Of a DNA stretch of 39,676 bases, positions 26,426 through 34,958 are shown in pieces. The notes beneath the pieces are model-generated. The model saw nothing but the letters and a program-made list of their open reading frames with translations. It was not told the DNA's origin and made no database searches. The number at the start of each line of letters is the position of its first letter. The stretch's first letter is position 1. The translations under genes were made by a program, and so were the position numbers. Source of the DNA: Rossellomorea vietnamensis NBRC 101237 (GTDB taxonomy: Bacteria; Bacillota; Bacilli; Bacillales; Bacillaceae_B); NCBI RefSeq assembly GCF_001591825.1, contig NZ_BCVQ01000037.1, positions 1-39,676 on the forward strand, read 5' to 3'.

Positions 26426-27319
26426 ATGGGTCACGATCACAGTCATGGCCACAATCAAAATAAAAAAGCATTATTAATCAGCTTTCTTTTCATTTTTTCT
26501 TTTATGATTGTTGAAGTGGTGGGGGGAGTGGTGACAAATAGTCTCGCTCTTCTCTCAGATGCAGGGCATATGCTCAGTGATGCAGCGGCACTTGGCTTAA
26601 GTCTGGCCGCTTTCTATATAGGGGAGAAGGCGTCGGATATGGGTAAGACCTACGGGTACAAACGTTTTGAAATCGTAGCTGCCTTTTTGAACGGGATCAC
26701 CCTGATCCTTGTTTCCCTTTATATTTTCTGGGAAGCTTACCGTCGCTTCATCGATACTCCCGCTGTATCACCCGGCATGATGATCATCGCCATAATCGGC
26801 TTGATTGTGAACATCATTGTCGCCTGGATCCTGATGAAAGGGGACAACGAACATAATTTGAATGTCCGCAGTGCGTTCCTTCATGTACTGGGGGATATGC
26901 TCGGCTCAGTCGGAGCCATCATAGCGGGTCTTCTTATTTACTTCTTTGATTGGAATCTGGCAGACCCGATTGCTTCTGTCATCGTAGCGATTCTTATTGT
27001 CATCTCCGGATGGAGGGTGACGAAGGATTCCATTCATATTCTAATGGAAGGTTCTCCGGGAGATGTTGATATGGAAAAGGTGTCGGGGAGCCTGTCACAG
27101 GTCCCGGGGGTAAGGGAAGTCCATGATCTTCATGTATGGTCCATCACTTCGGATTTTAAAGCTTTAAGCTGCCATGTCGTCGTAGGGGATGAAGTGAATC
27201 GGGATGAAATTTTAGTACAGCTGTCATCCTTTCTTGAACAAGAGTTTGGTATTCATCACTCTACTATCCAAGTGGAAGGGGAAACCGTGCTTGAGGGACA
27301 TCATCATAGTTGTACATGA
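26426..27319 (+). CDS. czcD: CDF-family divalent metal exporter (CzcD-like)
   Basis: A 297-residue cation diffusion facilitator exporting zinc, cobalt or cadmium in exchange for protons. It starts with a histidine-rich tail (MGHDHSHGHNQN), has six helices and carries both transport-site motifs: HMLSD in helix 2 and HVLGD in helix 5. The cytoplasmic C-terminal domain contains VPGVREVHDLHVWSI and ends with a histidine-rich EGHHHS. Single gene; probably metal-induced through the palindrome at its promoter, but no metal-responsive repressor gene is adjacent. Confidence 0.93.
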   Translation: MGHDHSHGHNQNKKALLISFLFIFSFMIVEVVGGVVTNSLALLSDAGHMLSDAAALGLSLAAFYIGEKASDMGKTYGYKRFEIVAAFLNGITLILVSLYIFWEAYRRFIDTPAVSPGMMIIAIIGLIVNIIVAWILMKGDNEHNLNVRSAFLHVLGDMLGSVGAIIAGLLIYFFDWNLADPIASVIVAILIVISGWRVTKDSIHILMEGSPGDVDMEKVSGSLSQVPGVREVHDLHVWSITSDFKALSCHVVVGDEVNRDEILVQLSSFLEQEFGIHHSTIQVEGETVLEGHHHSCT

Positions 27320-27457
27320 TCGATTGGGAATATTATGAAGAAGCTCCCTCTCATGATTGCAGTGGCGGGTTTTTAAAAAAGTCGATTCAAGAAAAATGGG
27401 AAACGGATGTTTATGTCTCTCCATGATTGGGGTATATCCTCAACTGGAGGGATGAAC

Positions 27458-27643
27458 ATGCTACATCAAGAAACGAAATCAGAACAGAACAAAACACCCG
27501 AATTTAAAAAAGACTTTTATATACAACAGTTATTGAGGATCGGCGTCTATAAATCGTTCGGTAAGCAGCTCTATGAACTTTCAATGGATGAATTGCAGGA
27601 TGTGTACCTTGAATATTATGTTGGTGGAGATATAGCTCAATAA
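27458..27643 (+). CDS. FbpA-like small protein
   Basis: A 61-residue protein whose core FYIQQLLRIGVYKSFGKQLYELSMDELQ matches, as I recall it, the Fur-regulated basic protein FbpA family, small proteins that assist the iron-sparing response in B. subtilis. TGGAGGG at 27445-27451 suits the ATG at 27458; the frame extends to 27407 without family similarity. No clear Fur box (TGATAATNATTATCA) is visible upstream, so iron control is not shown here. Confidence 0.6.
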   Translation: MLHQETKSEQNKTPEFKKDFYIQQLLRIGVYKSFGKQLYELSMDELQDVYLEYYVGGDIAQ

Positions 27644-27678
27644 AAAGACGACCCTTTAAAGAAAGGATCGTCTTTTTT
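27643..27678. terminator. Bidirectional terminator between the FbpA-like and YcsN-like genes
   Basis: AAAAAGACGACCCTTT and AAAGGATCGTCTTTTTT form a long stem (one mismatch) with a short loop; runs on both sides serve the convergent genes. Confidence 0.9.
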
Positions 27679-27688
27679 CATGTACTCA

Positions 27689-28591
27689 TTAAGGAACATC
27701 ATGTCCCATGGATGTTTGCAGGATTTCAAACCATTGATCATGATCCAATTGGATGGAAAGAGAGTCGATTGCATGCTGGATTCGTTCTTTTTTACCTGAT
27801 CCGACAATCGGCATGATGTTGGCCGGATGGTTAAGCAGCCACGCGTATAGAATCTGGTCGATCCCCTTCGCTCCTGTTTCCTCCTGGACTTTCTTTAATG
27901 TATGTTGAAGGCGGACCGCTTTCTCATCTTCCCCCTTGAAGATCGCCCCTCCTGCCAGTGGTGACCAGGCCATGGGAGCCACACGCTTTTCCTGACAGAG
28001 GTTCAACGTGCCGTCTTCAAAATTCTCCAGGTGATAGGCGGATAATTCAATCTGGTTTGTGATCAATGGAAATGGTAAATAAGATTGAAGCATATTCCAC
28101 TGATGGTCTTTAAAGTTGGATACTCCGAAATGACGGACTTTCCCTTCTTCTTTTAATTGTGTGAAAGCTTCAGCTACCTCTTCCCCGTTCATGAATGGAT
28201 CTGGTCTGTGAATCAACAATAGATCAATGTAATCCGTCTTTAATTGTTGGAGAGAATGTTCAACCGAGGTGAGAATATGTTTCTTACTCGTGTTGTAGTG
28301 ATGCGTCTTGTGCTCCGGTCGATTGTCAGAAGGCAGGACGATGCCGCATTTTGTTACAATCTCCATCTTCTCCCGCAAGGATGGTTGGAGGGCTAGCGCC
28401 TCACCGAATAAGGTTTCACACGTATAAGAACCATAAATATCGGCATGGTCAAACGTTGTGATTCCGTTTTCAATATTGTGTTGAATCAATGATAACGTAT
28501 CTTCCTTGGACTGCTTCCAGTCTGATAGTCTCCATAATCCATGAATGATCCTCGAGAATGATAAGTCTTCTGTCATTTGTATTCTTTGCAT
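27689..28591 (-). CDS. ycsN: Aldo-keto reductase, YcsN/YdhF type
   Basis: A 300-residue NADPH-dependent reductase. The N-terminal LSFSRIIHGLWRLSDW and TFDHADIYGSYTCETLFGEAL (Asp and Tyr of the catalytic set), the Lys of IVTKCG and the His of LLIHRPDPFM mark the AKR fold of the YdhF/YcsN branch; length equals that of YcsN. AGAGGT lies seven bases before the ATG at 28591; the frame continues to 28639 but that extension overlaps the divergent promoter region. Physiological substrate unknown. Confidence 0.9.
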   Translation of the reverse strand: MQRIQMTEDLSFSRIIHGLWRLSDWKQSKEDTLSLIQHNIENGITTFDHADIYGSYTCETLFGEALALQPSLREKMEIVTKCGIVLPSDNRPEHKTHHYNTSKKHILTSVEHSLQQLKTDYIDLLLIHRPDPFMNGEEVAEAFTQLKEEGKVRHFGVSNFKDHQWNMLQSYLPFPLITNQIELSAYHLENFEDGTLNLCQEKRVAPMAWSPLAGGAIFKGEDEKAVRLQHTLKKVQEETGAKGIDQILYAWLLNHPANIMPIVGSGKKERIQHAIDSLSIQLDHDQWFEILQTSMGHDVP

Positions 28592-28677
28592 AGGTGAAAC
28601 CTCTTTTCGTATGGTATGTGTATATTCTTTCAAAGTCATACTACAAGTATATTACTATGTATGGAAAGGAAATAGAA

Positions 28678-29601
28678 ATGATTGAACCCCTTCAGGATAT
28701 TGTACGTCATTGGGGAATGGATCCCACTTCCTTCAAAACACTTCTTCTTCATCCGAATGTTACTGAAGTGAAGGCAGGAGGAAAGACCTTCTATTTAAAA
28801 AGAAGCGTGTATTCTTCCTTCGAAAATCGGATGGAGGAGCTCTATTTAACCGATTATTTAATGAGTCATCACCTTAACGTTGAATCCCCTCTATTAACTT
28901 GCTCCCAACTTCCCTATGTAAAAGAAGGAGAGCAAATCTATTCTCTTTATAAGGCCCTTGAAGGAACGCCATTGAAGGAATGGTCTGCCGACTCCCTGAC
29001 AAATGCAGGAGCATACCTTGCAACCCTTCATCTTATCCTTAAAGACTATCGGTGTCATTATGAAACGAAGGGCTGGGAGATTGAAAGTCATGTAACAGAA
29101 TGGTTGAAGGAGCTTGGAACTGAATCGATCGGCATAAGGGGGCAGGTGATCTTATCAAAGATGAAGGGGTGGGAGCACTCCTACCGGTGTTTGCCACATC
29201 AATTCGTTCATAGCGACTACAATTCGGGGAATATTTTGATGCAGGGAGAAGAAGTGTGCGGGATCATTGATTTTGAACGAATCCGGACGGCACCCCGGAT
29301 TACTGACATCGGCTACTTCCTCGCAGGTATGCTCAAAGCAGTCCCGAAAGAGAAAAAAGATGAGTCAATGAAATGGATCCTGGCATTTATGAAAGGATAT
29401 GAAAGGCATGCCCCTTTAACTTCAGGAGAGAAAAGGATCTTGCCGTCAATAGTCATTCTCTTTCTCCTGCAATATGCCTTTTTAACCTATCATCAGGGAT
29501 ATACAGAATCTGGTACTTCGTGCATGGATTTCATCGAGGAACTGCTTGCATCCGCTCATTTTCATGGAGTCTTTCAATATGAGAAGGAAAAGCTTGAATA
29601 A
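28678..29601 (+). CDS. APH-family small-molecule kinase
   Basis: A 307-residue protein with the aminoglycoside phosphotransferase/choline kinase fold. The catalytic loop is HSDYNSGNIL and the metal-binding motif IIDFERI; both key Asp residues are intact. GAAAGGA precedes the ATG at 28678. Members phosphorylate aminoglycosides, choline, homoserine, thiamine or spore-coat substrates, so the substrate is open. It lies directly upstream of the TPP riboswitch with no terminator visible between, which makes thiamine kinase worth testing (inference). Confidence 0.82.
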   Translation: MIEPLQDIVRHWGMDPTSFKTLLLHPNVTEVKAGGKTFYLKRSVYSSFENRMEELYLTDYLMSHHLNVESPLLTCSQLPYVKEGEQIYSLYKALEGTPLKEWSADSLTNAGAYLATLHLILKDYRCHYETKGWEIESHVTEWLKELGTESIGIRGQVILSKMKGWEHSYRCLPHQFVHSDYNSGNILMQGEEVCGIIDFERIRTAPRITDIGYFLAGMLKAVPKEKKDESMKWILAFMKGYERHAPLTSGEKRILPSIVILFLLQYAFLTYHQGYTESGTSCMDFIEELLASAHFHGVFQYEKEKLE

Positions 29602-29654
29602 CCTTTCATTCTATGGCAAAGTAGGGAGGAAGATAACGTTAAATTTCATATTCC

Positions 29655-29812
29655 ACGTGTAGGGGGACCGGAGTGGCCGGTTGAGATTGTATCCTGTAGA
29701 TACTGACCCTTTGAACCTGAACTGGCTGATACCAGCGTAGGAAACATTCTCTTAAACGATACATAACCTGTTTAACGATGCGTCCCGCGGCTGAAGCTTG
29801 GGGCGTTTTTTG
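29655..29812 (+). promoter_or_regulatory. TPP (THI-box) riboswitch with transcription terminator
   Basis: The conserved core ACCCTTTGAACCTGAACTGG, then GATACCAGCGTAGGAA, lies at 29706-29743, preceded by the 5' parts GTAGGGGGACCGGAGTGGCC and GGTTGAGA. Downstream, GCGTCCC and GGGGCGT with a following T run (about 29780-29811) form the intrinsic terminator that TPP binding would release. It controls the thiY operon 110 bp further on: high thiamine pyrophosphate shuts off uptake. Confidence 0.95.
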
Positions 29813-29925
29813 TTGTATCCGGACTTTACGCCTCAAATGCCTTTGGTTTACATTCATTTTCCAGAATAAGCGAAGAATATAGGAATGAGACGTTACGACC
29901 CCAAAATACCGAAGGAGGAATCATC

Positions 29926-30912
29926 ATGAAAAAATGGATGTTCCTCATCTGCTCTGTACTTCTTTTATCCGCCTGTAACGGTGGGGAAGATGCAGCCGAT
30001 GAGAAGAAGGACAATCTTAAAAAAGTAAATGTCGTACTCGACTGGACACCAAATACCAACCACACTGGATTGTATGTAGCGAAAGAAAAAGGCTACTTCA
30101 AGGATCAGGGACTGGATGTAGACATCATCCTGCCCGGGGAAGCGGGTGCCGATCAACTCGTTGCATCGGGGAAAGCCGATTTCGGTGTTGGATATCAGGA
30201 GGGTGTCACTCAAGCGAGGGTCCAGGATGTACCCATCGTATCCATAGCTGCCATCATTCAGCATAATACGTCGGGGTTTGCTTCCCCGAAGAGTAAGGGT
30301 ATTACAGAACCAAAGGATTTCGAAGGGAAAAGCTATGGCGGCTGGGGGTCACCCGTGGAAAAAGCCGTTATGGATTCAATCATGAAGCAGGAAAACGCGG
30401 ATGTGGAAAAAGTGAATTTCATAAACATGGGAGACACTGATTTCTTTACTGCCGTAAAACGCGATGTAGACTTCGCCTGGATTTATTATGGATGGACAGG
30501 AATTGAAGCAGAACTCCGCGGTGAAGAGTTGAACATGATGTATGTAAAGGATTATTCCGATAAACTGGATTACTACACTCCAGTACTTACAACAAATGAG
30601 AAAATGATCGATTCAGATCCTGAAACGGTCAAGGCATTCACGGCAGCTGCTTCCAAAGGGTATCAATACACAATCGACAACCCGAAAGAAGCGGGAGAGA
30701 TTTTATTAGATGCAGCTCCAGATCTTGATAAAGAATTGGTCATGAAGAGTCAGGAATGGCTCGCACCCAAATATAAAGATGATGCTGACCGTTGGGGAGA
30801 GCAGAAACTGGAAGTCTGGGAAAACTATGCGTCATGGATGTATGAAAATGGTTTATTAGATAAGAAACTCGAAAGCAAGAAAGCATTTACGAACGAATTC
30901 TTACCAAAATAA
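29926..30912 (+). CDS. thiY: Thiamine-pyrimidine ABC transporter, binding lipoprotein
   Basis: A 328-residue lipoprotein with lipobox LLSAC (Cys17) and the NMT1/THI5-like solute-binding fold. VVLDWTPNTNHTGLYVAKEKGYF at the start of the mature protein and the GKSYGGWGSPVEKA segment are typical of ThiY, which binds formylaminopyrimidine, a degradation product of thiamine. GAAGGAGG precedes the ATG. First gene of the riboswitch-controlled operon; ThiX and ThiZ follow. Confidence 0.93.
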   Translation: MKKWMFLICSVLLLSACNGGEDAADEKKDNLKKVNVVLDWTPNTNHTGLYVAKEKGYFKDQGLDVDIILPGEAGADQLVASGKADFGVGYQEGVTQARVQDVPIVSIAAIIQHNTSGFASPKSKGITEPKDFEGKSYGGWGSPVEKAVMDSIMKQENADVEKVNFINMGDTDFFTAVKRDVDFAWIYYGWTGIEAELRGEELNMMYVKDYSDKLDYYTPVLTTNEKMIDSDPETVKAFTAAASKGYQYTIDNPKEAGEILLDAAPDLDKELVMKSQEWLAPKYKDDADRWGEQKLEVWENYASWMYENGLLDKKLESKKAFTNEFLPK

Positions 30913-30924
30913 GAGGTGAACAAA

Positions 30925-31218
30925 ATGGGGAACGCACTTGTAAGCATACAAATCATCCCGAAGACAAAGAACGGTGAAGATGTGATTCCGTATGTGGATG
31001 AAGCGATCGCAATCATTGAAAAATCGGGAGTACGATATGAAGTCCATCCTTTGGAAACGACGATGGAGGGGAATCTGTCACAATTATTCAAGGTGATTGA
31101 ACAGATGAATGAACGAATGATTGAAATAGGAAGCAAAAATGTCATTTCCCAGATCAAAGTATTGTACCAGCCGGATGGGATCGAAATGGACGACTTAACG
31201 GAGAAATATAAAGGATGA
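30925..31218 (+). CDS. Thiamine-binding protein, MTH1187/YqgV family (DUF77)
   Basis: A 97-residue cytoplasmic protein beginning MGNALVSIQIIPKTKNGEDV, with the EKSGVRYEVHPLETTMEG segment conserved in the MTH1187/YkoF-like family, members of which bind thiamine or its pyrimidine part. The ATG at 30925 is seven bases after AGAGG; a GTG at 30916 would sit on the ribosome binding site. It lies between thiY and thiX and its stop overlaps the thiX start (ATGA), so it is translationally coupled to the permease. Its role in the transport pathway is unknown. Confidence 0.88.
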   Translation: MGNALVSIQIIPKTKNGEDVIPYVDEAIAIIEKSGVRYEVHPLETTMEGNLSQLFKVIEQMNERMIEIGSKNVISQIKVLYQPDGIEMDDLTEKYKG

Positions 31219-31976
31219 GGACTTGGATTTCAAAAGGATGGAGACCCTTCTTGGTCCTCATCCTTTTATTCATCATTTGGGAAGTGGCCATTAACCTATT
31301 TGAGGTGCCAGCCTGGCTGATGCCGTCGCCTTCAGAGATATGGGAAGAAGGAATTGCCTCGTGGTCTGAGTTCAAGGGGCATTTCTCATCAACGGCATTT
31401 CTGACGATCACAGGGTTTGCGATCGGCTGTTCAATCGGGCTCGGGACAGCGGTGGTACTGCATCTCCTCCCTAAGGTAAGGGAAGCGGTCTATCCTCTCA
31501 TGATCCTATCTCAGAATATACCCATCATTGTATTGGCCCCTCTCCTTGTCATTTGGTTCGGATTCGGACTCCTGCCCAAAATCATCGTCATTACCTTGAT
31601 TTGTTTCTTTCCTGTGGCTGTTTCGGCGATGGATGGATTCAGGCAGACAAATGGAGAGTACATTCTTTATATGAAAATGTCCGGTGCAACCAAAGGACAG
31701 ATTTTCCGGAAAGTGGAGTGGCCCCATGCATTGCCTTCCATCTTCTCCGGTTTGAAAATTTCCGCGACCTATAGTGTGATGGGAGCGGTCATTTCGGAAT
31801 GGCTAGGGGCTCAAAAAGGGATTGGCGTCTATATGACTCTTGCATCCTCTTCCTTCAGGACCGACAGGGTGTTTGTCGCCATTTTCATGATCATGCTCCT
31901 AAGCCTGCTGTTCTTTGGACTCATCGTACTATTAGAAAGAGTTATGGTGAAGTGGAATCGAAAGGAGGATAAATAA
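31215..31976 (+). CDS. thiX: Thiamine-pyrimidine ABC transporter, permease
   Basis: A 253-residue membrane protein with six helices of the NitT/TauT permease type. The cytoplasmic EAA loop is about MKMSGATKGQIFRKVEWPHALP. It overlaps the preceding gene by 4 bp and is followed by the ATPase gene after 1 bp, consistent with equal expression of a ThiXYZ complex importing formylaminopyrimidine. Confidence 0.92.
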   Translation: MRTWISKGWRPFLVLILLFIIWEVAINLFEVPAWLMPSPSEIWEEGIASWSEFKGHFSSTAFLTITGFAIGCSIGLGTAVVLHLLPKVREAVYPLMILSQNIPIIVLAPLLVIWFGFGLLPKIIVITLICFFPVAVSAMDGFRQTNGEYILYMKMSGATKGQIFRKVEWPHALPSIFSGLKISATYSVMGAVISEWLGAQKGIGVYMTLASSSFRTDRVFVAIFMIMLLSLLFFGLIVLLERVMVKWNRKEDK

Positions 31977-31977
31977 C

Positions 31978-32715
31978 ATGACGACGTTATCGATCCAAAA
32001 TATGTCCAAATCCTTTGATGGTGAATTGATCCTCGATGATCTTTCCATTCAAGTAGGGGAAGGTGAGTTTGTTTCTATCCTTGGGCCTTCCGGAAGTGGT
32101 AAAAGTACGTTATTTCACGTGATCGGTGGATTATTCGCACCAGATTCAGGAGATATAAAGCTCGATGGACAGTCGATCAATGGCCGTAGAGGGTCCATCA
32201 GCTATATGCCACAAAGTCCGTCCCTCTTACCGTGGAGGACGGTGATCGAGAATGTGATGCTCGGTCAGGAGCTGCATGGAAAGAGGGATAAGGAAATGGC
32301 GATGGAGATGATTGAGCGCGCGGGTTTGAAGGGCTATGAGGACGCTTACCCTGAAGATCTTTCAGGAGGGATGAAACAGCGCGTTGCATTTATTCGTGCA
32401 CTGGTCAGTCCCCAATCCTTTTTATGCCTGGATGAACCATTTTCTGCCCTTGATGAATTTACCCGATTGGACATGCAGAGGTGGCTCCTTTCCATATGGG
32501 AAGAAGACTTAAGTTCAGTCCTGTTTGTCACTCATAATATCGACGAAGCACTTTTCTTGTCGGACCGTATCATTGTGTTATCAACCAGACCGGCACGCGT
32601 GCAAAAGGAATTCAAGGTGCCTTTCCCGCGACCTCGTGATAAAGAAATCCTTCTAACCGAAGAGTTCCTAAAATGGAAAACGGATATTTTCGAGGAATTA
32701 TCTCAGTATGTGTAA
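31978..32715 (+). CDS. thiZ: Thiamine-pyrimidine ABC transporter, ATPase
   Basis: A 245-residue ABC ATPase with Walker A GPSGSGKST, Q-loop SYMPQSPSLLPW, signature LSGGMKQR, Walker B FLCLDEPFSALD and the switch His in VTHNIDEAL. It drives ThiX/ThiY transport. The end overlaps the start of the TatD-like gene by 8 bp, so that gene is translationally coupled to it. Confidence 0.94.
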   Translation: MTTLSIQNMSKSFDGELILDDLSIQVGEGEFVSILGPSGSGKSTLFHVIGGLFAPDSGDIKLDGQSINGRRGSISYMPQSPSLLPWRTVIENVMLGQELHGKRDKEMAMEMIERAGLKGYEDAYPEDLSGGMKQRVAFIRALVSPQSFLCLDEPFSALDEFTRLDMQRWLLSIWEEDLSSVLFVTHNIDEALFLSDRIIVLSTRPARVQKEFKVPFPRPRDKEILLTEEFLKWKTDIFEELSQYV

Positions 32716-33487
32716 ACCATCGCTTATCGATGCTCATACTCATCTGGACTTATATGAAAAGGAAGAACGTGAAAAAATCCTGAAGGAGCTCGATCTCTAC
32801 TCAGTAGAGGCTCTCATTTCTGTATCCCTTCACCTCCAATCATCCAAACGAAATCTGGCATTTGCGAAAAAGGACGGGAGGGTAAAGGCAGCTGCCGGTT
32901 TTCATCCTGAACAAGAGCTTCCTTCAGAGCAGGAGGTGCAGGAACTTCTGGTGTGGATTCAGCGGCATCATCAAGAGCTTGTGGCAATAGGAGAAGTGGG
33001 GCTGCCCTATTACAAAAGGAAAGAAGATCCCTCACTGGTCCTCGCTCCTTACATAGAGCTGTTGGAGCGCTTTATCATTGAATCGAATCGGCTGAATAAA
33101 CCCATCATCCTTCATGGTGTTTATGAGGATGCACCCATCATCTGCGATTTATTGGAGAAGCATTCCATTTCAAAAGCTCATTTTCATTGGTTTAAGGGAG
33201 ATAGTAAAACGATCGAAAGGATGATCCGTAATGGTTACCTCGTTTCTGTTACGCCTGATGTCCTGTATGAAAAGGAAATACAACAGCTGGTCAGGGACTA
33301 CCCGATCGAAGGGCTGATGGTGGAGACAGACGGTCCCTGGAGGTTTGAAGGAGTCTTTCAAGAAAGAATGACTCATCCTGGCATGATGCACCGCTCCATT
33401 GAGAAAGTGGCCGAATTAAAAAGCATGTCAGAAGCAGCTGTATATAAACAATTGGTCAAAAATACAACTGAATTTTATGGTTTATAG
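32708..33487 (+). CDS. TatD-family metal-dependent hydrolase coupled to thiZ
   Basis: A 259-residue TIM-barrel hydrolase. Metal ligands expected for the TatD family are visible: His10 and His12 (DAHTHLD), Glu96 (AIGEVGLP), His136 (ILHG), His158 or His160 (AHFHWFKG) and Asp208 (VETDGPW). Family members cleave DNA 3' ends or D-aminoacyl esters, but many have unknown substrates. It starts inside the end of thiZ and is the last gene of the TPP-riboswitch operon. In known salvage YlmB deformylates the imported pyrimidine and TenA hydrolyses it; neither is encoded here. A deformylase or amidohydrolase role is inference from position. Confidence 0.85.
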   Translation: MCKPSLIDAHTHLDLYEKEEREKILKELDLYSVEALISVSLHLQSSKRNLAFAKKDGRVKAAAGFHPEQELPSEQEVQELLVWIQRHHQELVAIGEVGLPYYKRKEDPSLVLAPYIELLERFIIESNRLNKPIILHGVYEDAPIICDLLEKHSISKAHFHWFKGDSKTIERMIRNGYLVSVTPDVLYEKEIQQLVRDYPIEGLMVETDGPWRFEGVFQERMTHPGMMHRSIEKVAELKSMSEAAVYKQLVKNTTEFYGL

Positions 33488-33491
33488 AACA

Positions 33492-33533
33492 AACTTCTCC
33501 TGCGGTTAGTCAAGCGGGGGGAGTTTTCTTTTT
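33492..33533 (+). terminator. Terminator of the thi operon
   Basis: AACTTCTCCTGC and GCGGGGGGAGTT form a 12-bp stem (three G-T pairs) followed by TTCTTTTT. Confidence 0.85.
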
Positions 33534-33626
33534 GGGCTGTATGCTAATTAAACATCTTTTACCATCATATTTCTATCTCGATTGACAGAAAATGAAAGTA
33601 ATGAATGATAGGAAAAGGTGAGAAAA

Positions 33627-33872
33627 ATGGAATTGAATAATCACTATACGCCATATCAAGCTGGCGATGTTGTGTACGTGATCTACCGTAACCCGCATAC
33701 GCAAAGTGTAGCCAATGTGCAGGAAGCAGCGGTTGTACACGATCCGGAAAACCCAAACGAATTAGCATTATTTCTTTATGAAACCTATTATCCGTTAACA
33801 CATGAGGTAGCAGTCTATTCTACAGAAGCAGAAGCAGAAGAGGCTTATTCACAATCATTTGGAGACCTTTAG
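33627..33872 (+). CDS. splA: SplA, transcriptional regulator of spore photoproduct lyase
   Basis: An 81-residue protein recognised by YQAGDVVYVIYRNPHTQSVA and LALFLYETYYPLTHEVAVY, which correspond closely to B. subtilis SplA (79 residues), a negative regulator of splAB. AAAAGGTGA precedes the ATG at 33627; the frame reaches a GTG at 33618 inside the ribosome binding site. It is 12 bp upstream of splB. In B. subtilis the operon is transcribed by the forespore factor sigma-G; I see no convincing sigma-G boxes here. Confidence 0.93.
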   Translation: MELNNHYTPYQAGDVVYVIYRNPHTQSVANVQEAAVVHDPENPNELALFLYETYYPLTHEVAVYSTEAEAEEAYSQSFGDL

Positions 33873-33884
33873 GAGGGAAAGAAT

Positions 33885-34913
33885 ATGGTGAAACCGTTTG
33901 TGCCTCAATTGGTCTATTTTGAACCAAATGCACTGGATTACCCATTAGGGAAGCAGTTAAAGGAAAAGTTCGAAAAGATGGATGTTGAAATTCGATATAC
34001 CACTTCCCACAATCAGGTGCGCGATCTGCCTGGGGATAATCATTTTCAAAAATACAGGATCGCCAAATCAACGTTAGTGGTGGGCGTGCGGAAAACGCTG
34101 AAATTCGATACCTCCAAACCGTCAGCTGAGTATGCCATCCCGTTTGCGACAGGGTGTATGGGGCACTGCCATTATTGCTATCTTCAAACCACGATGGGCA
34201 GTAAACCCTATATTCGCACCTATGTGAATGTTGATGAAATATTTGAGGCGGCGGATCGGTATATAGAGGAAAGGGCACCCGATTTCACGCGTTTTGAAGC
34301 AGCGTGTACGTCTGATATCGTCGGTGTGGACCATCTCACGCATACACTAAAGCGCGCGATTGAACATTTTGGTGAATCGGAGTATGGGAAGTTACGTTTC
34401 GTAACCAAATTTCATCACGTTGATCATTTGCTGGATGCGAAACATAATGGGAAGACAAGATTTCGCTTCAGCATCAACGCAGACTATGTCATTAAGAATT
34501 TTGAACCGGGTACCTCCCCGTTGGATAAAAGGTTGGAAGCAGCCGGTAAGGTAGCCAGGGCAGGGTATCCATTGGGCTTTATCGTAGCTCCCATCTATAT
34601 ACATGAAGGATGGCAGGAAGGATATAAGCAAATGTTCGAACACCTCGAAGCCCACCTTCCTGAAGAAGCAAAGAAGGATTTAACTTTCGAATTTATCCAA
34701 CACCGTTTCACGAAGCCTGCTAAAAGGGTGATCGAGAAGAATTACCCGATGACGAAACTTGAATTAAATGAAGAAGAACGTCGATACAAATGGGGGAAAT
34801 ACGGAATCGGTAAGTATATATACCAGAAGGATGAAGAGCAGGAAATCAAAGATCATCTGTATGCTTATATGGAGAAGCATTTTCCGAAAGCGAAGCTGGA
34901 GTATTTTACGTAA
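33885..34913 (+). CDS. splB: Spore photoproduct lyase
   Basis: A 342-residue radical SAM enzyme that repairs the UV-induced thymine dimer of spores during germination. The 4Fe-4S motif is CX3CX2C at Cys91, Cys95 and Cys98 (CMGHCHYC), and the catalytic thiyl/H-donor Cys141 is present in FEAACTSD, matching B. subtilis Cys141. Full length and intact. AGGAGGGA precedes the ATG. It forms the splAB operon with the upstream regulator. Confidence 0.97.
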   Translation: MVKPFVPQLVYFEPNALDYPLGKQLKEKFEKMDVEIRYTTSHNQVRDLPGDNHFQKYRIAKSTLVVGVRKTLKFDTSKPSAEYAIPFATGCMGHCHYCYLQTTMGSKPYIRTYVNVDEIFEAADRYIEERAPDFTRFEAACTSDIVGVDHLTHTLKRAIEHFGESEYGKLRFVTKFHHVDHLLDAKHNGKTRFRFSINADYVIKNFEPGTSPLDKRLEAAGKVARAGYPLGFIVAPIYIHEGWQEGYKQMFEHLEAHLPEEAKKDLTFEFIQHRFTKPAKRVIEKNYPMTKLELNEEERRYKWGKYGIGKYIYQKDEEQEIKDHLYAYMEKHFPKAKLEYFT

Positions 34914-34915
34914 AA

Positions 34916-34958
34916 AAAAGGGACTGATTACATGTACGTTCTGTTGTAATCAGTCCTC
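34916..34958. terminator. Bidirectional terminator between splB and the ArsC-like gene
   Basis: GGACTGATTACA and TGTAATCAGTCC form a perfect stem; an A run at 34910-34919 becomes a strong T run on the minus strand. Confidence 0.9.

Noticed and set aside
27320..27457. Fur box upstream of the FbpA-like gene
   Set aside because: No sequence close to TGATAATNATTATCA is present in this stretch.
33541..33610. Sigma-G promoter for splAB
   Set aside because: Candidate boxes (TGCTAA and CATATTT with 18 bp) match the consensus poorly; the TTGACA at 33582 lacks a proper -10. Not strong enough to list.
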